64,000 nucleotides of DNA from Hymenobacter jeollabukensis (GTDB lineage: Bacteria; Bacteroidota; Bacteroidia; Cytophagales; Hymenobacteraceae): positions 186,001 to 250,000 of the forward strand of contig NZ_VAJM01000006.1 of assembly GCF_005771675.1 (NCBI RefSeq), given 5' to 3'. Below are positions 53,640-61,228 of the stretch, in pieces; within the stretch, counting starts at the first letter, position 1, and the number at the start of each line of letters is the position of its first letter. The notes beneath the pieces were generated by a model. The model ran no database searches. It saw nothing but the letters and a program-made list of their open reading frames with translations, and was not told the origin of the DNA. The translations under genes were made by a program, and so were the position numbers.

Positions 53640-54461
53640 ATGCGTTCTTTGTCCCGTTTGCTCCGCCGCGCCGCCCGCACGGCGGCTTCGCTTACTGCCG
53701 CGGCCCTGCTGCTGCTTTCTTCCCTCGATGCGGCGGCCTGGGGCCGCGAAGGGCACCGCACCATTGCCCTGATTGCCCAAAAGCACCTCTCCAACAAGGC
53801 CGCGGCCCAGATCAAGGAGCTGCTGGGCGACAAGTCCATTGCCGACGTGGCCTCCTGGGCCGACGAGGTGCGCAACCAGCCCGAGTACAAGGGCACCGGC
53901 GCCTGGCACTTCGTCAACCTGCCGCTGGGCTACGGCTTCGGCGAGTTCAACCAGCAGCTCAAGGCCAAAACCGAGGCCAACGCCTACCAGGCTTTCAACG
54001 ACAACCTCAAGCTGCTCGCCGACAAGACCCAGCCCCGCGAAAAGCGCCTTGACGCGCTCAAATTCGTGGTGCACCTGGTCGGCGACATCCACGAGCCCAT
54101 GCACGTGAGCCGGGCCGAGGACAAGGGCGGCAACGACATTCAGCTGCAGTTTCAGGGCGAGGGCACCAACCTGCACCGCATGTGGGACAGCGGCCTGATT
54201 CACGCCCAGGGCCTCTCCGACGACAAAATGGCCGCCGACTACGACCACCCCGACAAGCAGCTGGCCGCCATCTGGGCCAAGTCGCCGGTGGAGCAGTGGC
54301 TGTTTGAGTCGTACCTGGTGAGCACCAAGCAGTACGCCGAGGCGCCCAACGGCACCACGCTCGACGCGGAATACTACAAAAAGCACATCGACGAGGTACG
54401 CGTGCGCCTACAGCAGGGCGGCATCCGCCTGGCCGAAGTGCTGAACGAGGCGCTGAAGTAA
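53640..54461 (+). CDS. S1/P1-type nuclease
   Basis: A 273-residue exported, Zn-dependent nuclease for single-stranded nucleic acids. Signal peptide to about residue 33 (SLTAAALLLLSSLDAAA), giving mature N-terminal Trp34, which as in P1 ligates zinc (WGREGHRTIALIA). Further ligands are in ADVASWADEVR, WHFVNLP, FVVHLVGDIHEPMHV and GGNDIQ/NLHRMWD. The length is normal. It probably works in the periplasm or outside the cell in nutrient scavenging. An inverted repeat, GCAACGCCCGCG/CGCGGGCGTTGC, follows. Confidence 0.93.
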   Translation: MRSLSRLLRRAARTAASLTAAALLLLSSLDAAAWGREGHRTIALIAQKHLSNKAAAQIKELLGDKSIADVASWADEVRNQPEYKGTGAWHFVNLPLGYGFGEFNQQLKAKTEANAYQAFNDNLKLLADKTQPREKRLDALKFVVHLVGDIHEPMHVSRAEDKGGNDIQLQFQGEGTNLHRMWDSGLIHAQGLSDDKMAADYDHPDKQLAAIWAKSPVEQWLFESYLVSTKQYAEAPNGTTLDAEYYKKHIDEVRVRLQQGGIRLAEVLNEALK

Positions 54462-54483
54462 GCCATCGAACTTGGGACCAACT

Positions 54484-54521
54484 GCAACGCCCGCGCTGAA
54501 GCCTTCAGTCGCGGGCGTTGC
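54484..54521. terminator. Hairpin between converging genes
   Basis: GCAACGCCCGCG (54484-54495) pairs with CGCGGGCGTTGC (54510-54521), with an inner CTGAAG/CTTCAG stem. The T-run is weak on either strand, so termination is likely but not strong. Confidence 0.55.
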
Positions 54522-54527
54522 GCGTTG

Positions 54528-54995
54528 TTATTGAGGCGGAGTGATGCGGACATCCGAGCCGTTTACCTCAATTAAGGCCATTTCCTCCGTGTTTTCGGGC
54601 GTCAGCCGCACGGGTTTCTGCAGGGCTTCCGACACCCGTTGCAGGTACAGCAGAAGCGCTTCATGGTCTTCGATTGACTGAAAGTCCTTGGGGTCGATGT
54701 CGTTTTCGATGTCGCCTTCCCAGAAGAATAGGCAGTTGATGGTAAAGTTGCGCAGCTGAATTCGTGCCGTGCTCCATTCTCTTTCTTCAGGCTTAGCCCA
54801 CATACGCTCGACCACGGCAAAATCAATCCAGTCCTGGGTTTGGCCGCTGTCGAGGCCACTGAACGTCACAGAGTAATTGGCATTTACCAGTTCTACCCAG
54901 CGCCACCAGTCTTCCGCAGTGGTGTTCAGCACGTAGATGTCAAGCAGGGAGCCATCGACATAGTAGATTTCTTCTTTTAGCTGATTCCAATCCAT
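54528..54995 (-). CDS. Hypothetical acidic protein
   Basis: A 155-residue acidic soluble protein (MDWNQLKEEIYYVDGSLLDI). DWWRWVELVNANYSVTF and NFTINCLFFWEGDIENDID are Trp/Asp-rich, as in small immunity-like proteins of polymorphic toxin systems, but I see no toxin nearby and cannot assign a family. AT content is somewhat higher than in its neighbours. ATG 54995 starts 79 bases from the rsmE ATG in a divergent gap. Confidence 0.65.
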   Translation of the reverse strand: MDWNQLKEEIYYVDGSLLDIYVLNTTAEDWWRWVELVNANYSVTFSGLDSGQTQDWIDFAVVERMWAKPEEREWSTARIQLRNFTINCLFFWEGDIENDIDPKDFQSIEDHEALLLYLQRVSEALQKPVRLTPENTEEMALIEVNGSDVRITPPQ

Positions 54996-55057
54996 AAGCC
55001 CGGTGGCGGTAGGGTGATGCCGCAAGGTAACCGGGCGCCGGCAACCCCTGCTCGTCC

Positions 55058-55065
55058 TACCTTTG
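55058..55065 (+). promoter_or_regulatory. -7 box TACCTTTG of rsmE
   Basis: Exact TANNTTTG match ending 8 bases before ATG 55074; implies an almost leaderless transcript. Confidence 0.6.
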
Positions 55066-55073
55066 CCCCTGCC

Positions 55074-55781
55074 ATGCCCCACACCTTCTACGCCCCCGAC
55101 CTCGCCGGCCTCACCTACACCCTGCCCGAAGACGAAAGCAAGCACGCCGTGCGGGTGCTGCGCCTGCAGCCCGGCAGCCCGGTGGAGCTCATCGACGGGC
55201 GCGGCGGGGTGTACCAGGCCGAAGTCAGCGACGACAACCCCAAGCGCTGCCAGCTGCGCATCACGCAGGAGCAGCAGGTGGCGCGCCGGCCCTACTTCGT
55301 GCACGTGGCCGTGGCGCCCACCAAGAACCTGGACCGCATGGAGTGGCTGGTGGAAAAAGCCACCGAAATCGGCATCGACCGGCTTTCGTTTCTGCGCTGC
55401 GCCCGCTCCGAGCGGCGCGAGCTGAAGCTCGACCGGCTGGAGCGCATAGCCGTCAGCGCCCTGAAGCAGTCGGGCCAGGCCTGGCTGCCGCAGCTGGAGG
55501 AGCTGACGGATTTCGCCGCTTTCGTGCGCGGGCTGGCGCCCGAAACCACCTTCATTGCCCATTTGGTCGATGACCACCGGATTTCGCTGGCCCAGGTGGC
55601 GGCGCAGGGCGCGGGCTGCTGCATCCTCATCGGCCCCGAAGGCGACTTTACCCCCGACGAACTGCAATTGGCGCTGGCGCGGGGCATCCGGCCGGTGGCG
55701 CTGGGCCTCACCCGCCTGCGCACCGAAACGGCCGCGCTGGCCGCCTGCCACACGGTGCACGTGGCGCGGGAATTAGTCTAG
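55074..55781 (+). CDS. rsmE: 16S rRNA (uracil-1498-N3)-methyltransferase RsmE
   Basis: Methylates U1498 in the decoding centre of 16S rRNA. 235 residues, SPOUT-fold. The N-terminal PUA-like domain is ~1-70. Then come VAPTKNLDRMEWLVEKATEI, RSERRELKLDRLERIAVSAL, ALKQSGQAWLPQL, and the knot/SAM site LIGPEGDFTPDEL and LTRLRTETAALAA. All are the family's expected motifs. The -7 box placement fixes the start. It is followed 79 bases later by the DUF4159 gene, an arrangement I recall as common in Bacteroidota. Confidence 0.96.
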   Translation: MPHTFYAPDLAGLTYTLPEDESKHAVRVLRLQPGSPVELIDGRGGVYQAEVSDDNPKRCQLRITQEQQVARRPYFVHVAVAPTKNLDRMEWLVEKATEIGIDRLSFLRCARSERRELKLDRLERIAVSALKQSGQAWLPQLEELTDFAAFVRGLAPETTFIAHLVDDHRISLAQVAAQGAGCCILIGPEGDFTPDELQLALARGIRPVALGLTRLRTETAALAACHTVHVARELV

Positions 55782-55860
55782 CCGCCGCGTTGTCCTTAGC
55801 TTGGGCGGGCCGTTGCACCGTGGGCCGCCTCGCTCCTTTCCGCCTTTTCCGGCTTTTTCG

Positions 55861-56529
55861 ATGAATCTGCTTTCCCGTTTTCTGCTTTTGCTGGTGCTCC
55901 TGCTGCCGCTCACGGCCGCCGGCCCGGCCGCGCCCAGCTTCCAGATTGCCCGCCTGCAGTACGGCGGCGGGGGCGACTGGTACGGCAACAAAACCTCGCT
56001 GCCCAACCTGATCCGCTTCTGCAACCAGACGCTCAAGACCAACATCGCGCCCGAGGAAGCCGTGGTGGAGCCCGGCTCGCCCCTGCTGCTGCAGTACCCC
56101 TTCGTGCACCTGACCGGCCACGGCAACGTCACCTTCACCGACGCCGAAGCCCGTAACCTGCGGCGCTACCTGCTCGGCGGCGGCTTCCTGCACATCGACG
56201 ACAACTACGGCCTCGACAAGTACATCCGGCCCGAGATGAAGAAGGTGCTGCCCGAGCTGGACTTCGTGGAGCTGCCCTTCACCCACCCCATCTACCACCA
56301 GAAATTCGCCTTTCCCAAGGGCCTGCCCAAAATCCACGAGCACGACGGCAAGCGGCCCCAGGGCTTTGGCCTGATTTACAAGGGCCGGATGGTGTGCTTC
56401 TACACCTACGAGTGCGACCTGGGCAACGGCTGGGAAGACCCCGAGGTGTACAAGGACCCGGTGGAAAAGCACGAAGAAGCCCTGCGCATGGGCGCCAACC
56501 TGCTGGCCTACGCCCTGACGCAGCAGTAA
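55861..56529 (+). CDS. DUF4159 family secreted protein
   Basis: A 222-residue exported protein (signal LLSRFLLLLVLLLPLTAAGPA). Mature FQIARLQYGGGGDWYGNKTS, PFVHLTGHGNVTFTDAEARN, LRRYLLGGGFLHIDDNYGLD and EHDGKRPQGFGLIYKGRM fit DUF4159, which has a glutamine-amidotransferase-like fold without proven activity. The conserved HIDDNYG stretch may be a ligand site. Co-directional with rsmE. It is followed by heptad repeats and a MITE-like element. Confidence 0.85.
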   Translation: MNLLSRFLLLLVLLLPLTAAGPAAPSFQIARLQYGGGGDWYGNKTSLPNLIRFCNQTLKTNIAPEEAVVEPGSPLLLQYPFVHLTGHGNVTFTDAEARNLRRYLLGGGFLHIDDNYGLDKYIRPEMKKVLPELDFVELPFTHPIYHQKFAFPKGLPKIHEHDGKRPQGFGLIYKGRMVCFYTYECDLGNGWEDPEVYKDPVEKHEEALRMGANLLAYALTQQ

Positions 56530-56533
56530 TTGG

Positions 56534-56564
56534 GTGATGAGGTGACAGGTAACATGTGACAGGA
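56534..56564 (+). repeat. GTRACAN heptad repeats, half copy
   Basis: GTGACAG, GTAACAT and GTGACAG units in 7-bp register, right after the DUF4159 stop. It is the same family as 58039-58140 and 60145-60214, but no matching inverted arm is seen here. Confidence 0.6.
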
Positions 56565-56627
56565 AATCAGCTCGCGAAAGATGCCCAGGAGTATATTGTT
56601 CGGTATCGGCGCAGCCACGCTCCTTTT

Positions 56628-56808
56628 GAAGCTGTTTAGAAAGTTGCCGACAGTTACCAGAACGTCATGCTGAGCGAAGTCGAAGCATCTCTACCGCTTC
56701 GCCAGATAGAAAATTCACAATCCGTAGAGATGCTTGGCTACGCCGACCTTCGGTTTGACAAGCGGACAACAGCTAAAGTAGGACGTTCTGGACTTTCTAA
56801 ACAGCTTC
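56628..56808. mobile_element. MITE-like element, GAACGTCATGC family, copy 2 with 16-bp terminal repeats
   Basis: Perfect outer inverted repeats GAAGCTGTTTAGAAAG (56628-56643) and CTTTCTAAACAGCTTC (56793-56808). Inner CCAGAACGTC/GACGTTCTGG (56657-56666, 56782-56791) and AAGCATCTCTAC/GTAGAGATGCTT (56683-56694, 56724-56735). The left inner arm matches the element at 31591. No coding capacity. The downstream membrane-protein frame begins exactly at its right edge. Confidence 0.75.
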
Positions 56809-56809
56809 T

Positions 56810-57097
56810 TTGTGTACCGCCTGTCAGCCGACCAACGACCGGGACGTGCTGGCCTACCAGTTCATTGGACTGGTTGTGTGGACGCCACAGCTGCTGTGGG
56901 CGCTGCTGTGCTGGTGGAGCTACCGTTGGCAGAACATTTCCTTTACCACGGCCTCCTGCCTGATCTTTCTGCCCGCCATGCTGCTGGGACCTGCGCTGTT
57001 TGGAGCACTCAAGTTTTACTTCATGCTGGCCTGGCCCGCGTACGTGCTGACCTTGATGGTTTTGCTGCTGCGTTTCCTGGAGCAGAATCCCGAGTAG
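56810..57097 (+). CDS. Small membrane protein, N-terminus possibly lost to the adjacent element
   Basis: An open frame of up to 95 residues with three hydrophobic helices (LAYQFIGLVVWTPQLLWALL, TTASCLIFLPAMLLGPALFG, FYFMLAWPAYVLTLMVLLL). The frame begins with a TTG (56810) at the very edge of the MITE-like element; the only other early start is GTG 56846. The coding-like part runs straight into the repeat, suggesting the element inserted in or next to the gene's 5' end. Function not recognised. No promoter seen. Confidence 0.5.
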   Translation: MCTACQPTNDRDVLAYQFIGLVVWTPQLLWALLCWWSYRWQNISFTTASCLIFLPAMLLGPALFGALKFYFMLAWPAYVLTLMVLLLRFLEQNPE

Positions 57098-57156
57098 GTT
57101 TTTCCGGCCTGAAGAAAAATTAAGCCCGGCTTCAGCCCGGCTTCAGCCCGCCGCGC

Positions 57157-57164
57157 CAATTTTG
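57157..57164 (+). promoter_or_regulatory. Near -7 box CAATTTTG
   Basis: One mismatch to TANNTTTG, 45 bases before ATG 57210. Just upstream is a tandem 11-bp repeat, AGCCCGGCTTC, twice (57123-57144). Confidence 0.3.
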
Positions 57165-57209
57165 GAGCACCCCAACGGAACAACCCGTTGGATCCACACT
57201 CCTAAAATC

Positions 57210-58031
57210 ATGGTACGTCCCCTGTTCACGGCTACGCTGCTGCTGCTGCTGGCCGCCCCGCTGGCCGAGGCCCAGCAAACGCCCGCCAAAACCAAAGTCA
57301 AAACCAAGCGCACCGCCGCCAGCGCCACGGCCGCGCCGAGCAACTCGCCCGCCGCCCCCGCCGAAGCCACCCTGCCAGCCCCGCCGCCCGGTGGTCCGGC
57401 CGGCCCCGCGGGCCCGCGCCCGCCCCACCCCGGCCCGGGCGCCCCCCGCGCCAAGGGCGGCGCCCAGGCCCTGAGCAACTTCAGCGGCACGCTCACCGAG
57501 TACACGGCCGGTAACGACGAGCAGGTGTACGACGGCTTCACGCTGAAAACCAGCGCCGGCACCGAAACCGTGCGCTTCCCGCGCCACCTCGGTCGGGAGC
57601 TGATGGCCGCCGCCAAGGCCGGTAGCAACGTGAGCCTGACGGGCTTCCGCGACACCGACCCGGAGGGCCGCAGCGCCCTGCACCTGGTGAGCCTGACGGC
57701 CGGCGGCCAGACGGTGCAGGCCACCCTGCCGCCGCCCCCGCCGCCCACCACCCCGCGCACGCCCGAAGCGGCCAGCGCCCAGGGCACCATCAGCCGCCTC
57801 GACGCCGACCCGCAGGGCCGCACCCGCGCCGTGTTGCTCAATGACGGCACCATCCTGCACCTGCCGCCCGCGGCCGTCGAGCAGCTGGCCGAAAAGCTCA
57901 AGGTAGGCGCCCGCGTGGCCGCCACCGGCGACCTGCGCCCCCGCCCGGAGGGCGAAGTGGCCATCCGCCCGGTGCGCGTGCTGCGCACCCAGACCATCAC
58001 CCTCGACGGCGTGCAGTTCCTGGTGCGCTAA
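57210..58031 (+). CDS. Secreted Pro/Ala-rich protein
   Basis: A 273-residue exported protein with signal peptide VRPLFTATLLLLLAAPLAEA. A basic stretch (TKVKTKR) and a Pro/Gly/Ala-rich region (about 45-90) follow. Then come two similar beta-rich units (FSGTLTEYTAGNDEQVYDGF ... and GTISRLDADPQGRTRAVLLN ...), each ending in a short 'VGARVAATGDLRP'-like strand, as in OB-fold/DUF5666-type domains. The two units are joined by a polyproline linker. Function unknown. It precedes an OmpR-type regulator pair, separated by heptad repeats. Confidence 0.65.
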   Translation: MVRPLFTATLLLLLAAPLAEAQQTPAKTKVKTKRTAASATAAPSNSPAAPAEATLPAPPPGGPAGPAGPRPPHPGPGAPRAKGGAQALSNFSGTLTEYTAGNDEQVYDGFTLKTSAGTETVRFPRHLGRELMAAAKAGSNVSLTGFRDTDPEGRSALHLVSLTAGGQTVQATLPPPPPPTTPRTPEAASAQGTISRLDADPQGRTRAVLLNDGTILHLPPAAVEQLAEKLKVGARVAATGDLRPRPEGEVAIRPVRVLRTQTITLDGVQFLVR

Positions 58032-58038
58032 GTTGGGG

Positions 58039-58140
58039 GTGACAAGTAACACGTGACAGGTGACACGTAACAGGTCTAGATACCGACCCGGTCCCGTATT
58101 ATCTGTCACGTGCTACCCCCAACCTGTCACGTGTTACCCC
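58039..58140. repeat. GTRACAN heptad inverted repeat, full copy 1
   Basis: The left arm 58039-58075 is five 7-bp units (GTGACAA, GTAACAC, GTGACAG, GTGACAC, GTAACAG). The right arm 58103-58140 carries CTGTCACGTG and CTGTCACGTGTTACC. The arms can pair around GTAACACGTGACAGG. It starts 8 bases after the secreted-protein stop and ends 6 bases before the response regulator ATG. Confidence 0.75.
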
Positions 58141-58146
58141 AAACCC

Positions 58147-58833
58147 ATGCGTATTCTGATTATTGAGGACGAGGCCCGGCTGGCCAGCTTCGTACGCCAG
58201 GGCTTGAGCCAGGCCGGCCACGTGGCCGACGTAGCCGACAACGGCGCCACCGGCCTGGAAATGGCCGCCGCCACGCCCTACGACGCCATCCTGCTTGATC
58301 TGATGCTGCCCGGCCAGAACGGCTTTGAGGTGCTGCGCAACCTGCGCGAGTTCGGCCTGCGCGCCCCGGTCATCATCTTGAGCGCCCTGAGCGGCACCGA
58401 GCACGTCATCCGGGGCCTCGACGCCGGGGCCGTGGACTACCTGCGCAAGCCCTTCGAGTTCGACGAGCTGCTGGCCCGGCTGCGGGCGGTGCAGCGCACG
58501 GCCGGCGCCGCCGCCGAAGCTCCCGTGCTGCGCCTGGCCGATCTGGAGCTGGACCTGGTTCACCGCCGCGTGAGCCGGGCCGGGCAGGTGCTCAGCCTCA
58601 CCAACCGCGAATTTGCCCTGCTGGAGCTGCTGCGCCAGGCCGGGCGCGTCGTCACCAAAACCCGCATGGCCGAAAAGGTCTGGGACGTGGACTTCGACAT
58701 GGGCTCCAACGTCATCGAAGTGCACCTCTCGCAGTTGCGCCGCAAAATCGACCGCGCCTTTCCCACCCTCCCGCCCCTGCTCGAAACCGTGGTCGGCCAC
58801 GGCTACCGGCTCCGCGACCCGGCCCAGGTATGA
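58147..58833 (+). CDS. OmpR-family response regulator
   Basis: A 228-residue regulator. The receiver domain has acidic pocket IIEDE at 5-9, phospho-acceptor Asp51 (LLDLMLPG), and Lys in YLRKPFEF. The C-terminal winged helix is LSLTNREFALLELLRQAG ... GSNVIEVHLSQLRRKID. It resembles CusR-type regulators. ATG 58147 is chosen because the upstream in-frame extension is just translated heptad repeat. It overlaps the kinase gene by 4 bases (ATGA). Confidence 0.94.
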   Translation: MRILIIEDEARLASFVRQGLSQAGHVADVADNGATGLEMAAATPYDAILLDLMLPGQNGFEVLRNLREFGLRAPVIILSALSGTEHVIRGLDAGAVDYLRKPFEFDELLARLRAVQRTAGAAAEAPVLRLADLELDLVHRRVSRAGQVLSLTNREFALLELLRQAGRVVTKTRMAEKVWDVDFDMGSNVIEVHLSQLRRKIDRAFPTLPPLLETVVGHGYRLRDPAQV

Positions 58834-60155
58834 ACGTCTTCCGCAGCCTCCGCGGCCAGCTGCTGCTGGCCTTCGCCCTGGTATTCGGCACGGTGGCCCT
58901 GCTGGCCGGGGCCTACCAGTACCGCCAGGTGGGCCGCCTGCTGCACCGCGGCGACGACGCCCGCCTGCGCGCCCGCGCCGAGGGGCTGCTGGCGCAGGTG
59001 GAGCTGGGCCCGCTGCCCGTGCTGCCCCTGCCCGGCCAGGGCGAGCGGATGCGCGTGGTGGTCGAAACCGCCGGCCAGCCGTCCCGGGAGCTGTTTCATT
59101 CCCCCGGCTTCGCCGACCCGCCCCCGCCCGGCTGGCGCGGCGTGATGCTGACCCAGGAGCGCGCGACGGACGCCGGGCAGCGCCAGCGGCTGCGGCTCTG
59201 GCTCAGCCACTCCGCCGCCCCCCTGGCCGCCGACCTCGGCCGGGTGCGCCGCACGCTGGGCTGGGCGCTGGCCGGCAGCCTGGGACTGGCCGCCGCCCTG
59301 GCGGCCCTGCTGGGCCATTGGGCGCTGCGGCCGCTGCGGCGCATCAGCCGGCAGGCCCACCGCATCGGGGCCACGCCCGGCCCGGAGCGCCTGCCCGAGC
59401 CCACCACCGGCGACGAAGTGCAGGAGCTGGCCCGCACCCTCAACCAAATGCTCGGCCGCCTGCAGGCCGGCGCCGAGCAGCAGGACAACTTCCTGGCCGC
59501 CGCCGCCCACGAGCTGCGCACCCCGCTCACCGTGCTGCGCACCGGCCTGGAAGTGGCCCGCCAGCGCCCCGACCTGCCCCCGGACGTGCGCGCCCTGCTC
59601 AGCGGGCAGCTGCTCGAAACCGGCCGCCTGAGCCGGCTGGTCGAGGACTTTCTGCTAGTCAGCCGCCTGCGGGCCGGCGCCCTGCCCCTGGCTCGCCAGC
59701 CCCTCCTGCTCGATGAGCTGGTGCTGGCCGTGGTCGACCGGGAGCTGCCGCGCTTTCGGGAGGCCGGCCGCTCCCTGCACCTGGCCGTGGCCGAAGACGC
59801 CACCGGCTACCAGGTAATGGCCGATGCCGACAAGCTCACCTCGGTGCTGCTCAACCTGCTCGAAAACGCCCTGCGCCACGCCCCCGGCGGCGCGGCGGTA
59901 CAGGTGCAGGTGGGCCAGGAGCCGGCCACGGGCTGGTGCTACGCGGAAGTCAGCAACCCCATCCATACCTCGCTGGGCGACCTGGCACGCCTGACCACGG
60001 CCTACTACCAGGCCAGCGTGCTTAGTCCCGGTGCGGGCCTCGGGCTGTGGCTGAGCAGCCGCCTGGCCGAGCTGCACGGCGGGCAGTTGGCCCTATCCGA
60101 AGCCAACGGCTGCTTCATGGCCCGGCTGCGGCTGCCTTTATCGGGTGACAAGTAA
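58830..60155 (+). CDS. HisKA sensor histidine kinase with degenerate G1 box
   Basis: 441 residues with two membrane helices (LLLAFALVFGTVALLAGAY and LGWALAGSLGLAAALAALLG) and a short periplasmic loop, then HAMP, and phospho-acceptor His227 in AAAAHELRTPL. N box LLNLLENALRHAP. Where the DxGxG G1 box is expected it reads AEVSNPIHTS, although GAGLGLWLSSRLAELHGGQ (G2) is kept. ATP binding may be altered. The last residues (SGDK) and stop are made by the heptad repeat. Partner of the preceding regulator. Confidence 0.9.
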   Translation: MNVFRSLRGQLLLAFALVFGTVALLAGAYQYRQVGRLLHRGDDARLRARAEGLLAQVELGPLPVLPLPGQGERMRVVVETAGQPSRELFHSPGFADPPPPGWRGVMLTQERATDAGQRQRLRLWLSHSAAPLAADLGRVRRTLGWALAGSLGLAAALAALLGHWALRPLRRISRQAHRIGATPGPERLPEPTTGDEVQELARTLNQMLGRLQAGAEQQDNFLAAAAHELRTPLTVLRTGLEVARQRPDLPPDVRALLSGQLLETGRLSRLVEDFLLVSRLRAGALPLARQPLLLDELVLAVVDRELPRFREAGRSLHLAVAEDATGYQVMADADKLTSVLLNLLENALRHAPGGAAVQVQVGQEPATGWCYAEVSNPIHTSLGDLARLTTAYYQASVLSPGAGLGLWLSSRLAELHGGQLALSEANGCFMARLRLPLSGDK

Positions 60156-60214
60156 CAGGTAACACGTGACAGGTCAGAACGAAACTTGTCACGTGTTACC
60201 TGTCAATTGTTACC
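60145..60214. repeat. GTRACAN heptad inverted repeat, full copy 2
   Basis: Left arm 60145-60174 (GTGACAA, GTAACAG, GTAACAC, GTGACAG); right arm 60184-60214 (TTGTCACGTGTTACCTGTCA...). The TAA of the kinase gene and the TGA of the converging Ada/Ogt-like gene both lie inside it. Confidence 0.75.
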
Positions 60215-61063
60215 TTTTCCAAAATGCGCCATTTCCCAGCCGATCAGCGCCTTTTTGGTGGCCGAGCCCCAGCGGTACTCGCCCAGCACCCCTTCTTTGC
60301 GGATGACGCGGTGGCAGGGAATCAGCACGGCCACGGGGTTGGCGCCCACGGCCGAGCCCACGGCCTGCAGGGCCTTGGGCTGCCCGATGGCCCGGGCTAC
60401 GTGCTGGTAGCTGACCACTTGCCCGGCCGGCACGCGCAGCAGCGCCTCCCACACTTTCACCTGGAAGTTGGTGCCGCGCACCAGCAGGTGCAGCGGCTGC
60501 CCGGCCGTCGGCGCAAATGCCCGCGCCGCCAGCGGGGCCGTGCGCTCCGCAGCGGGCTCGAAAGTGGCGTTGGGCCAGTTCCTGCGCAGCTCCTGCAGCG
60601 CCGCGGCTTCGTCGGGCTGGGCGGCATCGAGCAGGTGCAGGCCGCAGATGCCACGCTCGGTGGCCGCCAGCAGCGCCGGGCCGAAGGGCGTCGGGTGCGT
60701 GCCGTAGGCCACGCGCAGGCCCGCACCACCCGTGCGGTACTCCTGGGGCGTCACGGCTTCCAGCGTCACGAACAGGTCGTGCAGGCGCGAGGGGGCCGAC
60801 AGGCCGGCCTCGTCGGCGGCTTCGGCCAGGGAGCCCGCCTGAGCCAGCCGCTGCTTCAGGAAGTCGGCCGTGAGGTATTGCACGAAGCGCTTGGGGCTGA
60901 TACCGGCCCACTCGCTGAACAGCCGCTGGAAGTGAAACGGACTCAGGCTGACGGCCTCGGCCACCTCGTCGAGGCTGGGCTGGCGGCGAAAGTTAGCCTC
61001 CAGAAACTGAATGGCCTGGGCAATGCGCTGGTAGTCGGGGCTGATGGTTTCGGCGGTAGTCAT
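60203..61063 (-). CDS. Ada-like AraC-HTH/methylated-DNA-cysteine S-methyltransferase
   Basis: 286 residues. Residues ~10-110 form an AraC-type HTH (SLDEVAEAVSLSPFHFQRLF) and the rest an O6-alkylguanine-DNA alkyltransferase with the acceptor Cys250 in IPCHRVI, preceded by VGSAVGANP. The N-terminal Zn/methylphosphotriester domain of classical Ada is missing, so transcriptional sensing by that route is not expected. Repairs O6-methylguanine. The C-terminal GKGNN and stop are encoded by the heptad repeat. Confidence 0.93.
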   Translation of the reverse strand: MTTAETISPDYQRIAQAIQFLEANFRRQPSLDEVAEAVSLSPFHFQRLFSEWAGISPKRFVQYLTADFLKQRLAQAGSLAEAADEAGLSAPSRLHDLFVTLEAVTPQEYRTGGAGLRVAYGTHPTPFGPALLAATERGICGLHLLDAAQPDEAAALQELRRNWPNATFEPAAERTAPLAARAFAPTAGQPLHLLVRGTNFQVKVWEALLRVPAGQVVSYQHVARAIGQPKALQAVGSAVGANPVAVLIPCHRVIRKEGVLGEYRWGSATKKALIGWEMAHFGKGNN

Positions 61064-61120
61064 GGGGTAAAATTACCGGGCCTTTTGCGCCCCGCCGACC
61101 CGATTCTTGCGGAGTTGCGC

Positions 61121-61228
61121 GGTTCCGGTTTAGCCCGCAGAGGGCGCGGAGGGAAACGCAGAGGACGCAGAGCTCAGCGCCTGCTGCGCCAGTTTCTGCG
61201 TCCTCTGCGGGCTAAAAACGCCGGAACT
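61121..61228. repeat. Long inverted repeat of CGCAGAG-type words
   Basis: GGTTCCGG and TTTAGCCCGCAGAGG (about 61121-61143) pair with CCTCTGCGGGCTAAA and CCGGAAC (61202-61227). Inside are further ACGCAGAG/TCTGCGT words. It lies between the Ada/Ogt-like and acyltransferase genes; the acyltransferase stop (61227-61229) is at its edge. Confidence 0.65.

Noticed and set aside
58039-58140. CRISPR-like array
   Set aside because: Units are 7 bp with no spacers and the second half is inverted; no cas genes in the window.
58060-58146. N-terminal extension of the OmpR-type regulator
   Set aside because: The extra residues (VTCYPQPVTCYPKP) are translated heptad repeat; the receiver domain begins at ATG 58147.
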